DNA of 64,000 nt, from NCBI RefSeq assembly GCF_003368325.1, contig NZ_CP031466.1, positions 2,480,001-2,544,000 on the forward strand. The letters run 5' to 3'. Each line of letters opens with the position of its first letter. Positions within the stretch are counted from its first letter, which is position 1. Source of the DNA: Paraburkholderia caffeinilytica (lineage in GTDB: Bacteria; Pseudomonadota; Gammaproteobacteria; Burkholderiales; Burkholderiaceae). A program made the position numbers and the translations under genes. The notes below the pieces were generated by a model. That model was not told the DNA's origin. It worked only from the letters and a program-made list of their open reading frames with translations, and made no database searches. Positions 16,581 to 25,300 of the stretch are shown one piece after another.

Positions 16581-16748
16581 ATGTCCGTAGGAAGCGCAGG
16601 CGGAATGATGGCTGGTCTCACGCAGGAAATGGACCAGATGACGATGATGTCCGCCCAGATGCAAGTTGAGCAAAGCATGTATGCATCGGTGGCGAACATT
16701 GCCAAGAGCGGCGCAAGCAACGTCAAGGATGCTTCGCGCGGCGGTTAA
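16581..16748 (+). CDS. Probable T3SS needle/pilus subunit (SctF; HrpE/HrpY position)
   Basis: A 55-aa protein with a strong Shine-Dalgarno (GGAGG, 6 nt before the ATG), in the slot of the pilin gene hrpE of Hrp2 clusters, between the hrpD6-like gene and the HpaB-like chaperone. It begins with a small Gly/Ala/Ser stretch and continues as a Met/Gln-rich amphipathic helix; the C-terminus reads IAKSGASNVKDASRGG. Twelve of its last 28 residues are identical, without gaps, to the C-terminus of the leftward gene at 17396-17854. At 55 aa it is shorter than known Hrp pilins (roughly 80-110 aa) and YscF-type needles. Call based on position, size and helix pattern. Confidence 0.65.
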   Translation: MSVGSAGGMMAGLTQEMDQMTMMSAQMQVEQSMYASVANIAKSGASNVKDASRGG

Positions 16749-16931
16749 GCATCGCAAACGTGGGCCGCTCGCCGTCGGCGGCGGTCCACGCACGGCCGGT
16801 CCTGTGTCTCCTGCTTCGCGCGGGACCCGGCCGTGTTTCGTGCGGCATTCCCGGTATTCGCCGGATGCACCGCGCGACTCGCATCCGCACCGCACTGAAC
16901 ATCGGGCGCATCGCCCAAGCAAGGGTCGAGG

Positions 16932-17387
16932 ATGAGCAGCGAGCGTTACACCAGCCTGATCGTGGACCTGTGCGCGACCGTCGGTCTCGGCGACGCGGAC
17001 CACGTGCTGCGCACGCGGTCGATCGAGGTCGAAGGGTTCGACGTGCGGCTCGACTATTTCGAGCGCGACCTCGACGCGATGTACGCGAATTTTCATTTCG
17101 GCACGGTGACGGCCGGGCGCACGCTCGTCGTCTTCCGGCTCATGCTCGAAGCCAACCTGCTGATCTATGCGCAGGATCAGGCGCAACTGGGGCTCGACAC
17201 GGATACCGGCGGCGTGGTGCTGGTGCTGCGCCTGCCGTTCGCCGACGGCCTGAACGGCGAGGCGCTCGCCGATCTGCTCGCGCACTACGCGGAGCATGGC
17301 CGCTACTGGCGGCAGAACATCGTCGAATCGAACGACGAGATGTTCGAAGGCATCGCTTCAGGGGAGTATTTCTGGCTGCGGGCTTAA
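16932..17387 (+). CDS. hpaB: HpaB-like T3SS chaperone (CesT/SctG type)
   Basis: The 151-aa product has the size, acidity and alternating helix-strand pattern of CesT-type dimeric T3SS chaperones. Segments include IEVEGFDVRLDYFERD and TLVVFRLMLEANLLIYAQ, with a hydrophobic C-terminal half ending in GEYFWLRA. HpaB, a general effector-release chaperone that controls which proteins leave through the Hrp system, is encoded immediately after the pilin gene in Xanthomonas, as here. The Shine-Dalgarno GAGG lies just before the ATG. It converges with the paralogous needle-like gene on the other strand, whose stop is only 8 bp away. Confidence 0.8.
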   Translation: MSSERYTSLIVDLCATVGLGDADHVLRTRSIEVEGFDVRLDYFERDLDAMYANFHFGTVTAGRTLVVFRLMLEANLLIYAQDQAQLGLDTDTGGVVLVLRLPFADGLNGEALADLLAHYAEHGRYWRQNIVESNDEMFEGIASGEYFWLRA

Positions 17388-17395
17388 AGCCCGCA
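17377..17395. terminator. Hairpin between convergent genes
   Basis: A perfect 8-bp inverted repeat (TGCGGGCT / AGCCCGCA, 3-nt loop) spans the hpaB-like stop codon and the 8-bp gap before the stop of the leftward gene. There is no U-tract on either side, so an intrinsic terminator is possible but not classical. Confidence 0.4.
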
Positions 17396-17854
17396 TCACC
17401 CCTTCGACGCCTCTTCGATATTGCGTGCGCCCTGCTTGATCAACTCCGCGATCTGGTTGACTGCCGCCTGTTCCAGTTGCATCACGCCGCCCAGTACGTT
17501 CAAACCTGCCGAGGCCAGACCGGTGGCGTCATTTGCAACGGTCCCCACGCCTTGCGCCAGCCCGCCGAAGCGGCCAGGACGGCTTGGGCCGGGCGCGCCG
17601 CCCGCACCTTGCTGAGCCACCAAGGGTCTGGCCGCCGATGAGGTGTTGGCCGAGAACGACGCGCCCCTGCGCTTGCCGGTTGCCTCATTGCTGCCGTTGG
17701 CGGCCAGCTGGCTGAGGTTCGCACCCGCTTGCTGACTGGCGTGCGCCGCCCCATCGGCGGGTTGGCGGCCGCCGGTGGCAGGCGACGACGGTGTGCTGGC
17801 GTCGGATAGCGGCAGCGTACTGCCCGGGCGTGAAATCGACGGAGAATCCGGCAT
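17396..17854 (-). CDS. PIP-box-controlled protein with a needle/pilus-subunit-like C-terminus
   Basis: A 152-aa protein with Shine-Dalgarno CAGGAG before the ATG at 17854. Residues 1-100 are low-complexity Ser/Pro/Ala/Gly/Gln with a small basic patch (GKRRGASF, about 60-67), typical of secreted T3SS proteins. The remainder is helical. Its last 28 residues (MQLEQ...ARNIEEASKG) align gap-free with the last 28 of the 55-aa needle/pilus candidate at 16581 (12 identical, most others conservative). A perfect PIP box with correct -10 lies upstream on this strand, so it belongs to the T3SS regulon. It could be a second or extended pilin, a tip or capping protein, or a secreted regulator; no known family is recognised. 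Confidence 0.8.
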   Translation of the reverse strand: MPDSPSISRPGSTLPLSDASTPSSPATGGRQPADGAAHASQQAGANLSQLAANGSNEATGKRRGASFSANTSSAARPLVAQQGAGGAPGPSRPGRFGGLAQGVGTVANDATGLASAGLNVLGGVMQLEQAAVNQIAELIKQGARNIEEASKG

Positions 17855-17931
17855 GGTGCGAGGCTCCTGAAGGAAATGCGCGCTGCGTTGACGACGCACG
17901 AGACGAGGACGTCGGACAGGCGTTCTGCTCG

Positions 17932-17992
17932 ACCTTACAACCCGCGTACGACGCCCGCGGTCACGGCGCGAAACGGTGTGCAACGAAGCGAA
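17932..17992 (-). promoter_or_regulatory. Perfect PIP box and -10 for the leftward needle-like gene
   Basis: On the minus strand TTCGC (17992-17988), 15 nt, TTCGC (17972-17968), then after 30 nt TAAGGT (17937-17932, fits YANNNT). The gene start at 17854 is about 78 nt downstream of the -10. This places the paralogous needle-like gene in the same regulon as the secretion apparatus. Confidence 0.9.
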
Positions 17993-18043
17993 GCCAAATA
18001 CGGGAATCGACGGAGCGAATCGCATGGCCGTGAGCGCCGTCGG

Positions 18044-18132
18044 CCGCACGATGAGGCGAAGCGCATCGGCGCGAGCACCGTCAGCCGCACGATAGGACGA
18101 AGCGCATCGCCGCGAGCACGATCGGCCGCACG
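18044..18132 (+). repeat. 41-bp imperfect tandem repeat
   Basis: CCGCACG recurs at 18044, 18085 and 18126, marking two full 41-bp units and the start of a third. The units share the CCGCACGAT start and the inner blocks CGAAGCGCATCG and CGCGAGCAC. The repeat lies in the 405-bp gene-free stretch between the leftward needle-like gene and the GNAT gene (17855-18259), just outside the PIP box. I see no gene in that stretch. Confidence 0.75.
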
Positions 18133-18259
18133 CCTGCAGCGCGCGGGCCGTCCGCGGCGCGGTCTTCGCGCCCCCTTACGCCGGTTCGCGGGCCGTCGTG
18201 CGTGAGTCACACACGGGCGGCACACTGCGCGGGTTCGTCGCTCATTCGGAGTCCGACTC

Positions 18260-18883
18260 ATGCGCTTCATCCCGCTCGACAGCATGGAAACGCCGTATCT
18301 GCGGCTGCGCCCGCTCACCCTGGCCGACGCCCCCGCCCTGTTCGATCAGATGCTCGGCGACGCCGACACGATGCGCGACCTGCCGATGCCGCGCCATACC
18401 GGCGTGGCGCAAACCGCCGAATTCGTCGACGAGGCGCTGCGCGGCTGGGACGACGGCAGCCTGATTCGCTACACGCTCGAATGCAAGGAGACCGGCCGCC
18501 TGACCGCGTTGATCGAACTGAAGCCAACCCTGCCGCGCGTGGAGATCGGCGTGATCATCAGCCGGCATGGCGGCGCTCGGCGCCGCCGGGCCGGCGTACT
18601 CGCGCTGCAGGAATTGATCGACTGGCTAATCGAGCAGCCGGGCGTGTACCGGGTCTTCGCGTGCTGCGCCGTGGATGGCGCCGCGCACAGTTCGATGGAG
18701 CGCCTCGGCTTCGTCCAGGAAGCGCAGCTGACGAATCACGAACCGCGTCCGAACCGCGGCCTCGCCGCCGCCGACAGCTATCTCTATGCCTTGACGCGCC
18801 CCGCGCCGGTTCCGCCTGAGCCGCCCAGCGAGGGGGTAGCCTGGCTGCGCAACACGATGCAGTGGAGTCTCGCGGACGCCTGA
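18260..18883 (+). CDS. GNAT-family N-acetyltransferase (RimJ/RimL type)
   Basis: The 207-aa product has the RimJ/RimL-type GNAT layout: an N-terminal strand with YLRLRPLTLADAPALFDQM, a central beta-sheet (IEIGVII-like strand, here EIGVIIS near residue 95), the acetyl-CoA-binding turn region RRRRAGVLALQELIDWL (about 105-122), and the C-terminal strand/helix VYRVFACCAVDGAAHSSMERLGFVQE. These enzymes acetylate amino groups of proteins, amino acids or drugs; the substrate here is unknown. GGAG lies 8 nt before the ATG. No PIP box is found upstream, so T3SS co-regulation is not supported in spite of its location. Confidence 0.85.
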   Translation: MRFIPLDSMETPYLRLRPLTLADAPALFDQMLGDADTMRDLPMPRHTGVAQTAEFVDEALRGWDDGSLIRYTLECKETGRLTALIELKPTLPRVEIGVIISRHGGARRRRAGVLALQELIDWLIEQPGVYRVFACCAVDGAAHSSMERLGFVQEAQLTNHEPRPNRGLAAADSYLYALTRPAPVPPEPPSEGVAWLRNTMQWSLADA

Positions 18884-19092
18884 AGCCATTGGGAGCGCCA
18901 CCCAGACGCACCGGCGACGCAGCGGAGACGCACCGAGTCGGAACGAAGAAGTGTCCGTAACACCAGCAATTGTTCACTTCTCAGGCGATAATGCAAAGGT
19001 CAGACGAATACCGCACCGCGGCCATTCGTTACGCATGCCTCGCGAGTACCCCTCGCCGGTGGACCGAAACACAACTACGCCGGAGACCCATC

Positions 19093-22000
19093 ATGTCGCT
19101 ACCGCGACTTACCGGTCAGGTGATCGCCTTCTCGCGATTCTGGCTCGCGCGCGAGGTGGGCCTGCTGATTTCCGACGGCGCCGTCATCGAGCTCGGCGCG
19201 CGCCCCTTCGCGATGCTCGCTGCCCTGCTCGAGGCCCGTGGCCGCGTGGTGTCGACCGCCGAGTTGCGCGAAATCGTCTGGCCCGGCAGCAATGTCGATG
19301 CGAACACGGTGCAGGCGCAGATCTCCGCAATTCGCCGCGCGCTCGACGACGACCGCGATCTGATCGTCACCGTGGCCGGCCGTGGCTACCGCTTCGCGGG
19401 TGAAATCCGCGTGCTCGACACACCCGACGCCGGACTGGATTTTCCGGTGGCGAACGCCGGCAGCATCGCCGCATCGCTCGCCACCTCGTTCGCGGCAACG
19501 ACTGCGGCAACAACTACGGCAACAAGCGCGGCAGGCCCGCTCACCGCGGCCGGACTCACGTCCGGTTCGCCGTACGGCTCATCCTACGGCACGCCGTGGC
19601 GCGGCGCCGCTCCGGCCTCGCCGCACACTGCGTATTCCCGCGCCGCTCCGTCGGCCACGCTGACCTCGGTCACCGCCGCATCGAGCCTCGCCGCCGCGGC
19701 TGCGCCGGCCGCCTCCGCGGTGGCGCCGTTGATGCCGACCAGCGCCGTCACGTCGCTGCGCGCGCAGATCATCGACCCGTCGCCGTTCATCGGCCGTCAT
19801 GCCGAGCTGTCCGAATTGCTCGCGCTGGTGCCCACGCGGCGCATCGTCACGCTGACCGGTGCGTCCGGCGTCGGCAAAACCCGCCTCGCGATCGAAGCGG
19901 CCAGCCACCTCGGGCCGCATTTTCCAGACGGCGATTTTTGCGCGGCGCTTGCCTCGCTCGCCCAGCCCGACCGCATCGCCGACGCGATCGGCGCGGCCAT
20001 CGGCCTGGAGCCGGACAACGAGCTGGCGATGGCGGCCAATCTGGCCATGCAGATCAGCGAGCGCCGCATGCTGCTGATCGTCGATCACTGCGATCATCTG
20101 AGCGAAGCGGCAGCCGAACTCATCGATACGCTGGTGGCGAACACCGGCGGCTTGCATGTGATCGCCACGTGCGAGTCGCCGCTTTTCATCGGCGGCGAAA
20201 CGGCCGTGCCGGTGGCCGCGTTGCGCGCGCCGCCCGAGCAGATCGACGGCACGCCCGCCACGCTCGACTACGACGCGCTGCGCCTGCTCTTCACCCGGCT
20301 CGCGCACTGCCTGAAGCCGGCCGCCTTGCATGCGCCGCTGCCCGACGTGGAGAGCATCGCGCCGGCCACTTTCGCGGCGGCCGCGCTGATTTGCCGGCGT
20401 GTCGACGGTGTGCCGTTCGCGCTCGAACTCGCTGCCGCGACGATCGCCGGCCAGGTGCGCGCAGGCGTGCCGCCGGAAGACGCGATCGTGGCGTTCGCGC
20501 GCGAACTCGATACGGTGATGACGCATCGCAGCGGCGGCCGCCGCATCGTGCTGCCGCGGGCGGCGATCGTCCACGTGATGCTCGACCTCTCGTATGCCGC
20601 GCTCGAAGCCCCGACCCGCACCATGCTGCGCCGGCTCGGCATTTTCGCCACCGCGTTCTCGCACGAGGCCGCCTGCGAAATGCTCGGCGCGTTCGGCAGC
20701 GACTACGGTTTCGGACCTCCCGAGCCGCGCCTGCTGGAACGCCAGCTTCATACGCTGATGGACGCGGGCCTAGTGAATACGGTCGACTGCGACGGCGCCT
20801 TGCGGCTGCGCTTGCCACCCGCCGTGCGCCGCTTCGCGCTCGACGCGCTGGAGCGCAACCGCGAAAGCGCCGAGGCCGATCTGCATCACGCGCAGTTCGT
20901 CGCCCGCGATATGGCGCGCCGTTTCGGCGCGGGTGTTGCCGTGGCCACCGCGCATAGCCGCCACGATATCGACGCGCTGCGCGCGGCGCTCGAATGGGCC
21001 GTCTCGGCCGACAAGGTGGAACTGTGCACCGAGCTGCTCGACAACACGGCGCCAATGTGGGGGGCGCTCGCGCTCGTCGACGAATACATCGGCTGGGTGC
21101 GCGCGGTGCTGGCGCGCGTGGACAGTGTGTCGATGCGCCGTATCCGCGACGAGATGCGCTTGCGTGCCGTGCTCGCGCGCGCGTTGACGCTCAAGCGCAG
21201 CGCGTCGAACGAGATCGTCGAGAACTGGCAGCGCACCTACGAGCTCGCCAATATCTGCGCCGACACGCCGTACCGCCTGCGTGCGCTGTTCTGCCTCGTG
21301 ATGTGCGCGCTCGACGCCGGCGAGGTCGAGCATTGCCGGCGCCTCTCCAGCGCGTTCAGCGAAATTGCGCCGGTGGCGCACAGCCAGGCGGTCAGCATCA
21401 ACGCGCGGCGCATCGAAGGCATTGTCAAGGCGTATGCGGGAGAATTCGACACCGCGATCCGCCTGCTCGCGCCGGTCGTCGGACTCAACGACGAAGCGGC
21501 CGACGAGATCGACGAAGACGTCAGCCGCGAGGCCAACGCGGTCGCCACCAGCTACGGGCTGTCGCTGCATCTCGTGGCGCGGGCGATTCATGCCGTCGCG
21601 CTCTGGCTGGTCGGCCAACCGCATCTGGCCGCGCCGCCGCGCGTCACGATCCGCGATCCTGCCGACGAAAGCGAACCGCTCGCGGGCTGCATCGCGCTCG
21701 GCCACGCCTGCTCGCTTGCCGCGCTCGACGACGACATTCCGCTCACCGAGTCCTGCGCAGCGGCGCTGGTGACGCGAGCGCGAGCGGCGGGCGTCAAACG
21801 CTGGCTGCGTCTCGGCCTCGATTTTCAGCTTTGGCTCGACGCCCGGCGCGGCGATCAGGACGCCGCGCAGCGGCTGATGACCGGCGCGATGAAGCGGATC
21901 GCGCGCGAACGCATCTACGTGCCCGATATCGCCTTCATCGCCACGCTGCTGCCGCGCATCGCGCTGCAGGACGAACCGGAATTCGCGGCCGCGCTCGGCG

Positions 22001-22248
22001 CGACGCTGCGCGAAGCGGTGAGCCGCAGCGAGCGCACCGGCGAACTCTGGTACGTGCCGGAGCTGTTGCGCCTGAACGCGATGCTGCGTCTGCGCGGCGG
22101 CGAAGATCCGCGGGCGGTGCGGCCGCTGCTCGAAGACGCGCTGCGGCGCGCCCGGCAGCACGGCGCACGACGGCTCGAGTTGCGCATCACCGTCGATCTC
22201 GAATCACTCGACGCATCGGCCTCCCTGGGGCTGCTTCGCATGCGGTGA
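19093..22248 (+). CDS. OmpR-type DNA-binding / P-loop ATPase / helical-repeat regulator
   Basis: A 1051-aa putative transcription regulator. Residues 1-110 are a winged-helix OmpR/PhoB DNA-binding domain (RPFAMLAALLEARGRVVSTAEL; C-terminal wing TVAGRGYRFAGEI). An Ala/Thr/Ser-rich linker follows (about 115-225). The STAND/NB-ARC-like ATPase has Walker A GASGVGKT (256-263) and a Walker B-like LLIVDHC (near 326-332). The C-terminal ~500 residues are helical, TPR-like. There is no receiver domain, so ligand or partner sensing through the ATPase/TPR part is likely. The ATG at 19093 has GGAGA just upstream; earlier in-frame codons are non-conserved. Its 3' end contains the PIP box of the downstream effector gene. 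Confidence 0.85.
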   Translation: MSLPRLTGQVIAFSRFWLAREVGLLISDGAVIELGARPFAMLAALLEARGRVVSTAELREIVWPGSNVDANTVQAQISAIRRALDDDRDLIVTVAGRGYRFAGEIRVLDTPDAGLDFPVANAGSIAASLATSFAATTAATTTATSAAGPLTAAGLTSGSPYGSSYGTPWRGAAPASPHTAYSRAAPSATLTSVTAASSLAAAAAPAASAVAPLMPTSAVTSLRAQIIDPSPFIGRHAELSELLALVPTRRIVTLTGASGVGKTRLAIEAASHLGPHFPDGDFCAALASLAQPDRIADAIGAAIGLEPDNELAMAANLAMQISERRMLLIVDHCDHLSEAAAELIDTLVANTGGLHVIATCESPLFIGGETAVPVAALRAPPEQIDGTPATLDYDALRLLFTRLAHCLKPAALHAPLPDVESIAPATFAAAALICRRVDGVPFALELAAATIAGQVRAGVPPEDAIVAFARELDTVMTHRSGGRRIVLPRAAIVHVMLDLSYAALEAPTRTMLRRLGIFATAFSHEAACEMLGAFGSDYGFGPPEPRLLERQLHTLMDAGLVNTVDCDGALRLRLPPAVRRFALDALERNRESAEADLHHAQFVARDMARRFGAGVAVATAHSRHDIDALRAALEWAVSADKVELCTELLDNTAPMWGALALVDEYIGWVRAVLARVDSVSMRRIRDEMRLRAVLARALTLKRSASNEIVENWQRTYELANICADTPYRLRALFCLVMCALDAGEVEHCRRLSSAFSEIAPVAHSQAVSINARRIEGIVKAYAGEFDTAIRLLAPVVGLNDEAADEIDEDVSREANAVATSYGLSLHLVARAIHAVALWLVGQPHLAAPPRVTIRDPADESEPLAGCIALGHACSLAALDDDIPLTESCAAALVTRARAAGVKRWLRLGLDFQLWLDARRGDQDAAQRLMTGAMKRIARERIYVPDIAFIATLLPRIALQDEPEFAAALGATLREAVSRSERTGELWYVPELLRLNAMLRLRGGEDPRAVRPLLEDALRRARQHGARRLELRITVDLESLDASASLGLLRMR

Positions 22249-22295
22249 CCTCGCTTCGCCCCCTGCCTGGGCGTGTCACACACGCTCCATACCGT
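22235..22295 (+). promoter_or_regulatory. Perfect PIP box and -10 for the candidate effector gene
   Basis: TTCGC (22235-22239), 15 nt, TTCGC (22255-22259), then after 30 nt TACCGT (22290-22295, fits YANNNT). The box overlaps the last 14 nt of the preceding regulator gene. The effector ATG at 22330 is 34 nt after the -10, a normal leader length. Confidence 0.9.
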
Positions 22296-22329
22296 GACTT
22301 CAACTGCTGCTCGTTGAACGCCACGCGCC

Positions 22330-25300
22330 ATGTCCGACATCCACGCCGTACCGCAGCACCCGCTCCGCACGCCCGATGCCGAAGCGGCTGAAACGACCGG
22401 AACGACCGGAGCGCCCGCTCATCAGCCTGGCGGCGCACCCGCGGTGCCGCCCACGGGCGCGCCGCAGGCCCGGCCGCTGGTCGACGAAACGCTGCTGGGC
22501 AGGCTCGGCAACACGCTGTCGCGCACCGGCGCACGGCTGCGCGCGAGCAAGTTCGATATCAGCACCGCGCTCTCGCAAACAAGCCAGCACGGCAAGCCGT
22601 TCGCGCCCGCCGATTTCACCGCGAATGGCGAGCGTTATCCCGCCAAGCCGGTGGCGGCGTCGAACGCGGCGGGCACGCCGTTGGCGAAGAGCGAGCGGCA
22701 AATCCGCCAGGCGCTCGGCAAGACGGCGCGGTCTTCGTCCACTGCGTCTTCCTCGGCGGCACGACTTGCCGCGGAGCACGGGAACGAAAGCGAAAACGAC
22801 ATATCGGCGATTCCGCTCGACGCGGTGGCCGGCGAAGCCGCGCTGCGCGACTATGTGGGCCGTCAACTGCCGGGCTCTCCCGGCGACCTGCTCGCCCAGG
22901 GCGAGCTTTCGCATCGGCTGGCCGCGCTGAGCGGCCCCGCTGCCGCCACGGACACGCATCGCGGCGCACTGCTCGCCCAGGCGTTGCACGGCGCCCATAT
23001 CGGCGATGCGCGCAGTGCCAACGAGGTGCTCGACGCTCTCGAACACCTCGATTTCGCGCAGATGCACACGGCCCGCTCGACGACGCCGGCCGAAGCCGGC
23101 GCATGGCAAGTCGCTCGCACGCTGGCGCGCACCGACGCCGGTTTCGACGCGCTCAACCAGTTGCGCCATCACGGACGGCCGCCGCCCGGCGATGCGTCGA
23201 CGCAGCTCGCCCAGCGGATGATGCTGCAAGCCGCCGACGCGCTCGATCCGCCCCGCCACGGCACGGGCCCGGCGCAGGACCCCGCGCCGGCCGCGGTCGC
23301 CGCGCGCTCGGCGCCCGCGGCCGGCACGCCGCTGAATGAAACCCCGCTTGCATGGCAGGCTTACGACGCGGCGTCGACACTGACCACGCAAGGCCGCGGC
23401 GCGCTCAGCGCCGATCAGAAAGGGGCGTTTTTCGCGTGGCGCCAGAATTTTCGCGAGGACGGACGCGGCAGCGAGTTGTCGCAGGCACGCGAACGTCTGA
23501 ACAAATTCTCGGCGAAGACGATCGACCGCGTCGGCGAAAACCGATGGAAGACGTTCCTGCCGCGGCTCGTCGGCAAACTCAGCTCGCCCTTGTCGGCGCT
23601 GCGCTTCGGCACGCAGGGCGTGCCGCGCAAAACCGTCGGCACCGAGCAGGGAAAGCTCGATGCGGCCATGCGCGAAACGCTGGCGCCGCTGTGCGAGCGT
23701 CCCGAGATGCGCGCCGCTTCGGCCCTTTCGCATGCCCGCCCGGAACAGTCGATCGCAGAACTCGCGGCGCTGCATGTCTGGCTCGAGTCGGGCGGCTTTC
23801 CGAATGGCAAGCTCGATGCCGATCAGTTGCACAAGGTCACGGAACGCGCGCAGCAATTGTGCGCGGAGTTGCAACCGCGCGACGTCGCGTCGCCCGCGAC
23901 GCTCGAGCGCCTGCAAACCGAAACCGCGCGCTGGGCCAACACCGATCCGCACACGCTCGCGCGCAGCAAACCGTTCCGGTCGATCGCGAAACAGACCTTC
24001 AATCTGGAACGGCTCGCCTCGTGGGGCAAGGTCGCGAAGGTACCCGCCGATTCGCCGTTCTGGACCCATGTTTCGGACCTGAAGGACAAAGCACGGCCAC
24101 CCGCGCCGGCCGCCAATGCGGACAGCGCCGACGCGGTCCGGCAAACGCTCAAGGAGGTCGCGCACGATCTGCAATCGAGCTCGCGCCTGCGTCTTACCGA
24201 CGGCCGCCGCATCGGGCTGAGCACGCGCGGGTTGTCGGCGAATCTCAGCAAGGTGCTGCACACCGGCGGCGTGCCGATGGCACCGCGCCTCGATCTGCGT
24301 GCGTCGAAGAGTCGTGAAGCCGTGGTCGAATTGAGCCGCGGCACGCACGGCGTCGAGATGTTCGTCGGCACCGCGAAAACGCAGGTGCGGCATGCGGGCG
24401 TCGGCGTGCTGGTCGGCTACGACATGGATGTCGGGCTGACCCAGTTGCGCGCCGGATTGACCACCCAGGCCGTGCTGCACTCGCAGGAGTTGTCCGAACC
24501 GAGCGGCGTGTCGCTGCGCGTGGCACGCCGCGTCAATCCGAACGGCACCGGTTACGAAGATAGCGCGATGCGCGAAAAACTCGAAGGCATCATCGATCAT
24601 GTCTTCGACGAAACGACCGAGGCGCACGGCGCCAATTCGGGCGGCTCGCGCGGCACCTGGAACCGGCTCGCCGAACGTTATTTCGACGACCCCGATGTGT
24701 CGATCAGCTGGACCGACACCGTGGCGCGCACCGTCAAACGCGGGGCCTCCGCCGATGTCGGCCTGTCCGTGACGGTGCCGAAAATCGGCTCGCCGTTTCG
24801 CGCCGGCGCCAACCTCGGCATCGGTTATGAGAAGACCGCGAAGCAGACGCTCGATTCGAACGAGCAAAGCGGGCGCATGCAGATCGAGCAACATCGCGTC
24901 GGCGCCGGCTCGCGTCTGATCGGGCGGCTGAGCGGCACCGTCAGCGCGACGCAGCCGGTCGGCGCGAAGGCGACGAGCGTGGGTGTGGGACTCGTCTCGC
25001 TCGACGCGCCGTCCGCGACCATGACGTTCAACGACGACAGCCACCTCGCCAAAGTGCAGCTGGTGCGCGAGGACGGCGTGCTGATGCATCGCGCGTGCCT
25101 GCTCGACACGGAGTATTCGAGCGCCGAAACCTATACGCGCGCGCTCGATGCGAGCCGCGACCAGTGGGTCGATCTGTTCATGGAGCAGGTGCATGCCGAG
25201 CAGGAAGGCGAGCGTCAGGAAGCAAGGTTGAACGGCCGGCCCGAGCCGCAGCTACCGGCGGCGCGCACGCTCGCGGAACAACGGCTCGACCGGCACCTGG

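Noticed and set aside
16815..16841. TTCGC followed by TTCGT before the hpaB-like gene as a PIP box
   Set aside because: The half-sites are 17 nt apart and the second ends in T; no YANNNT at the right distance, so it fails both PIP and hrpII rules.
18260..18883. GNAT gene as a type III effector
   Set aside because: No PIP box upstream and a normal bacterial acetyltransferase N-terminus; location alone is not enough.
22300..25194. 964-aa minus-strand frame opposite the candidate effector
   Set aside because: Composition is shadow-like (Arg/Ala/Gly), it overlaps a gene with a PIP promoter and domain-like sequence, and it has no recognisable motif.
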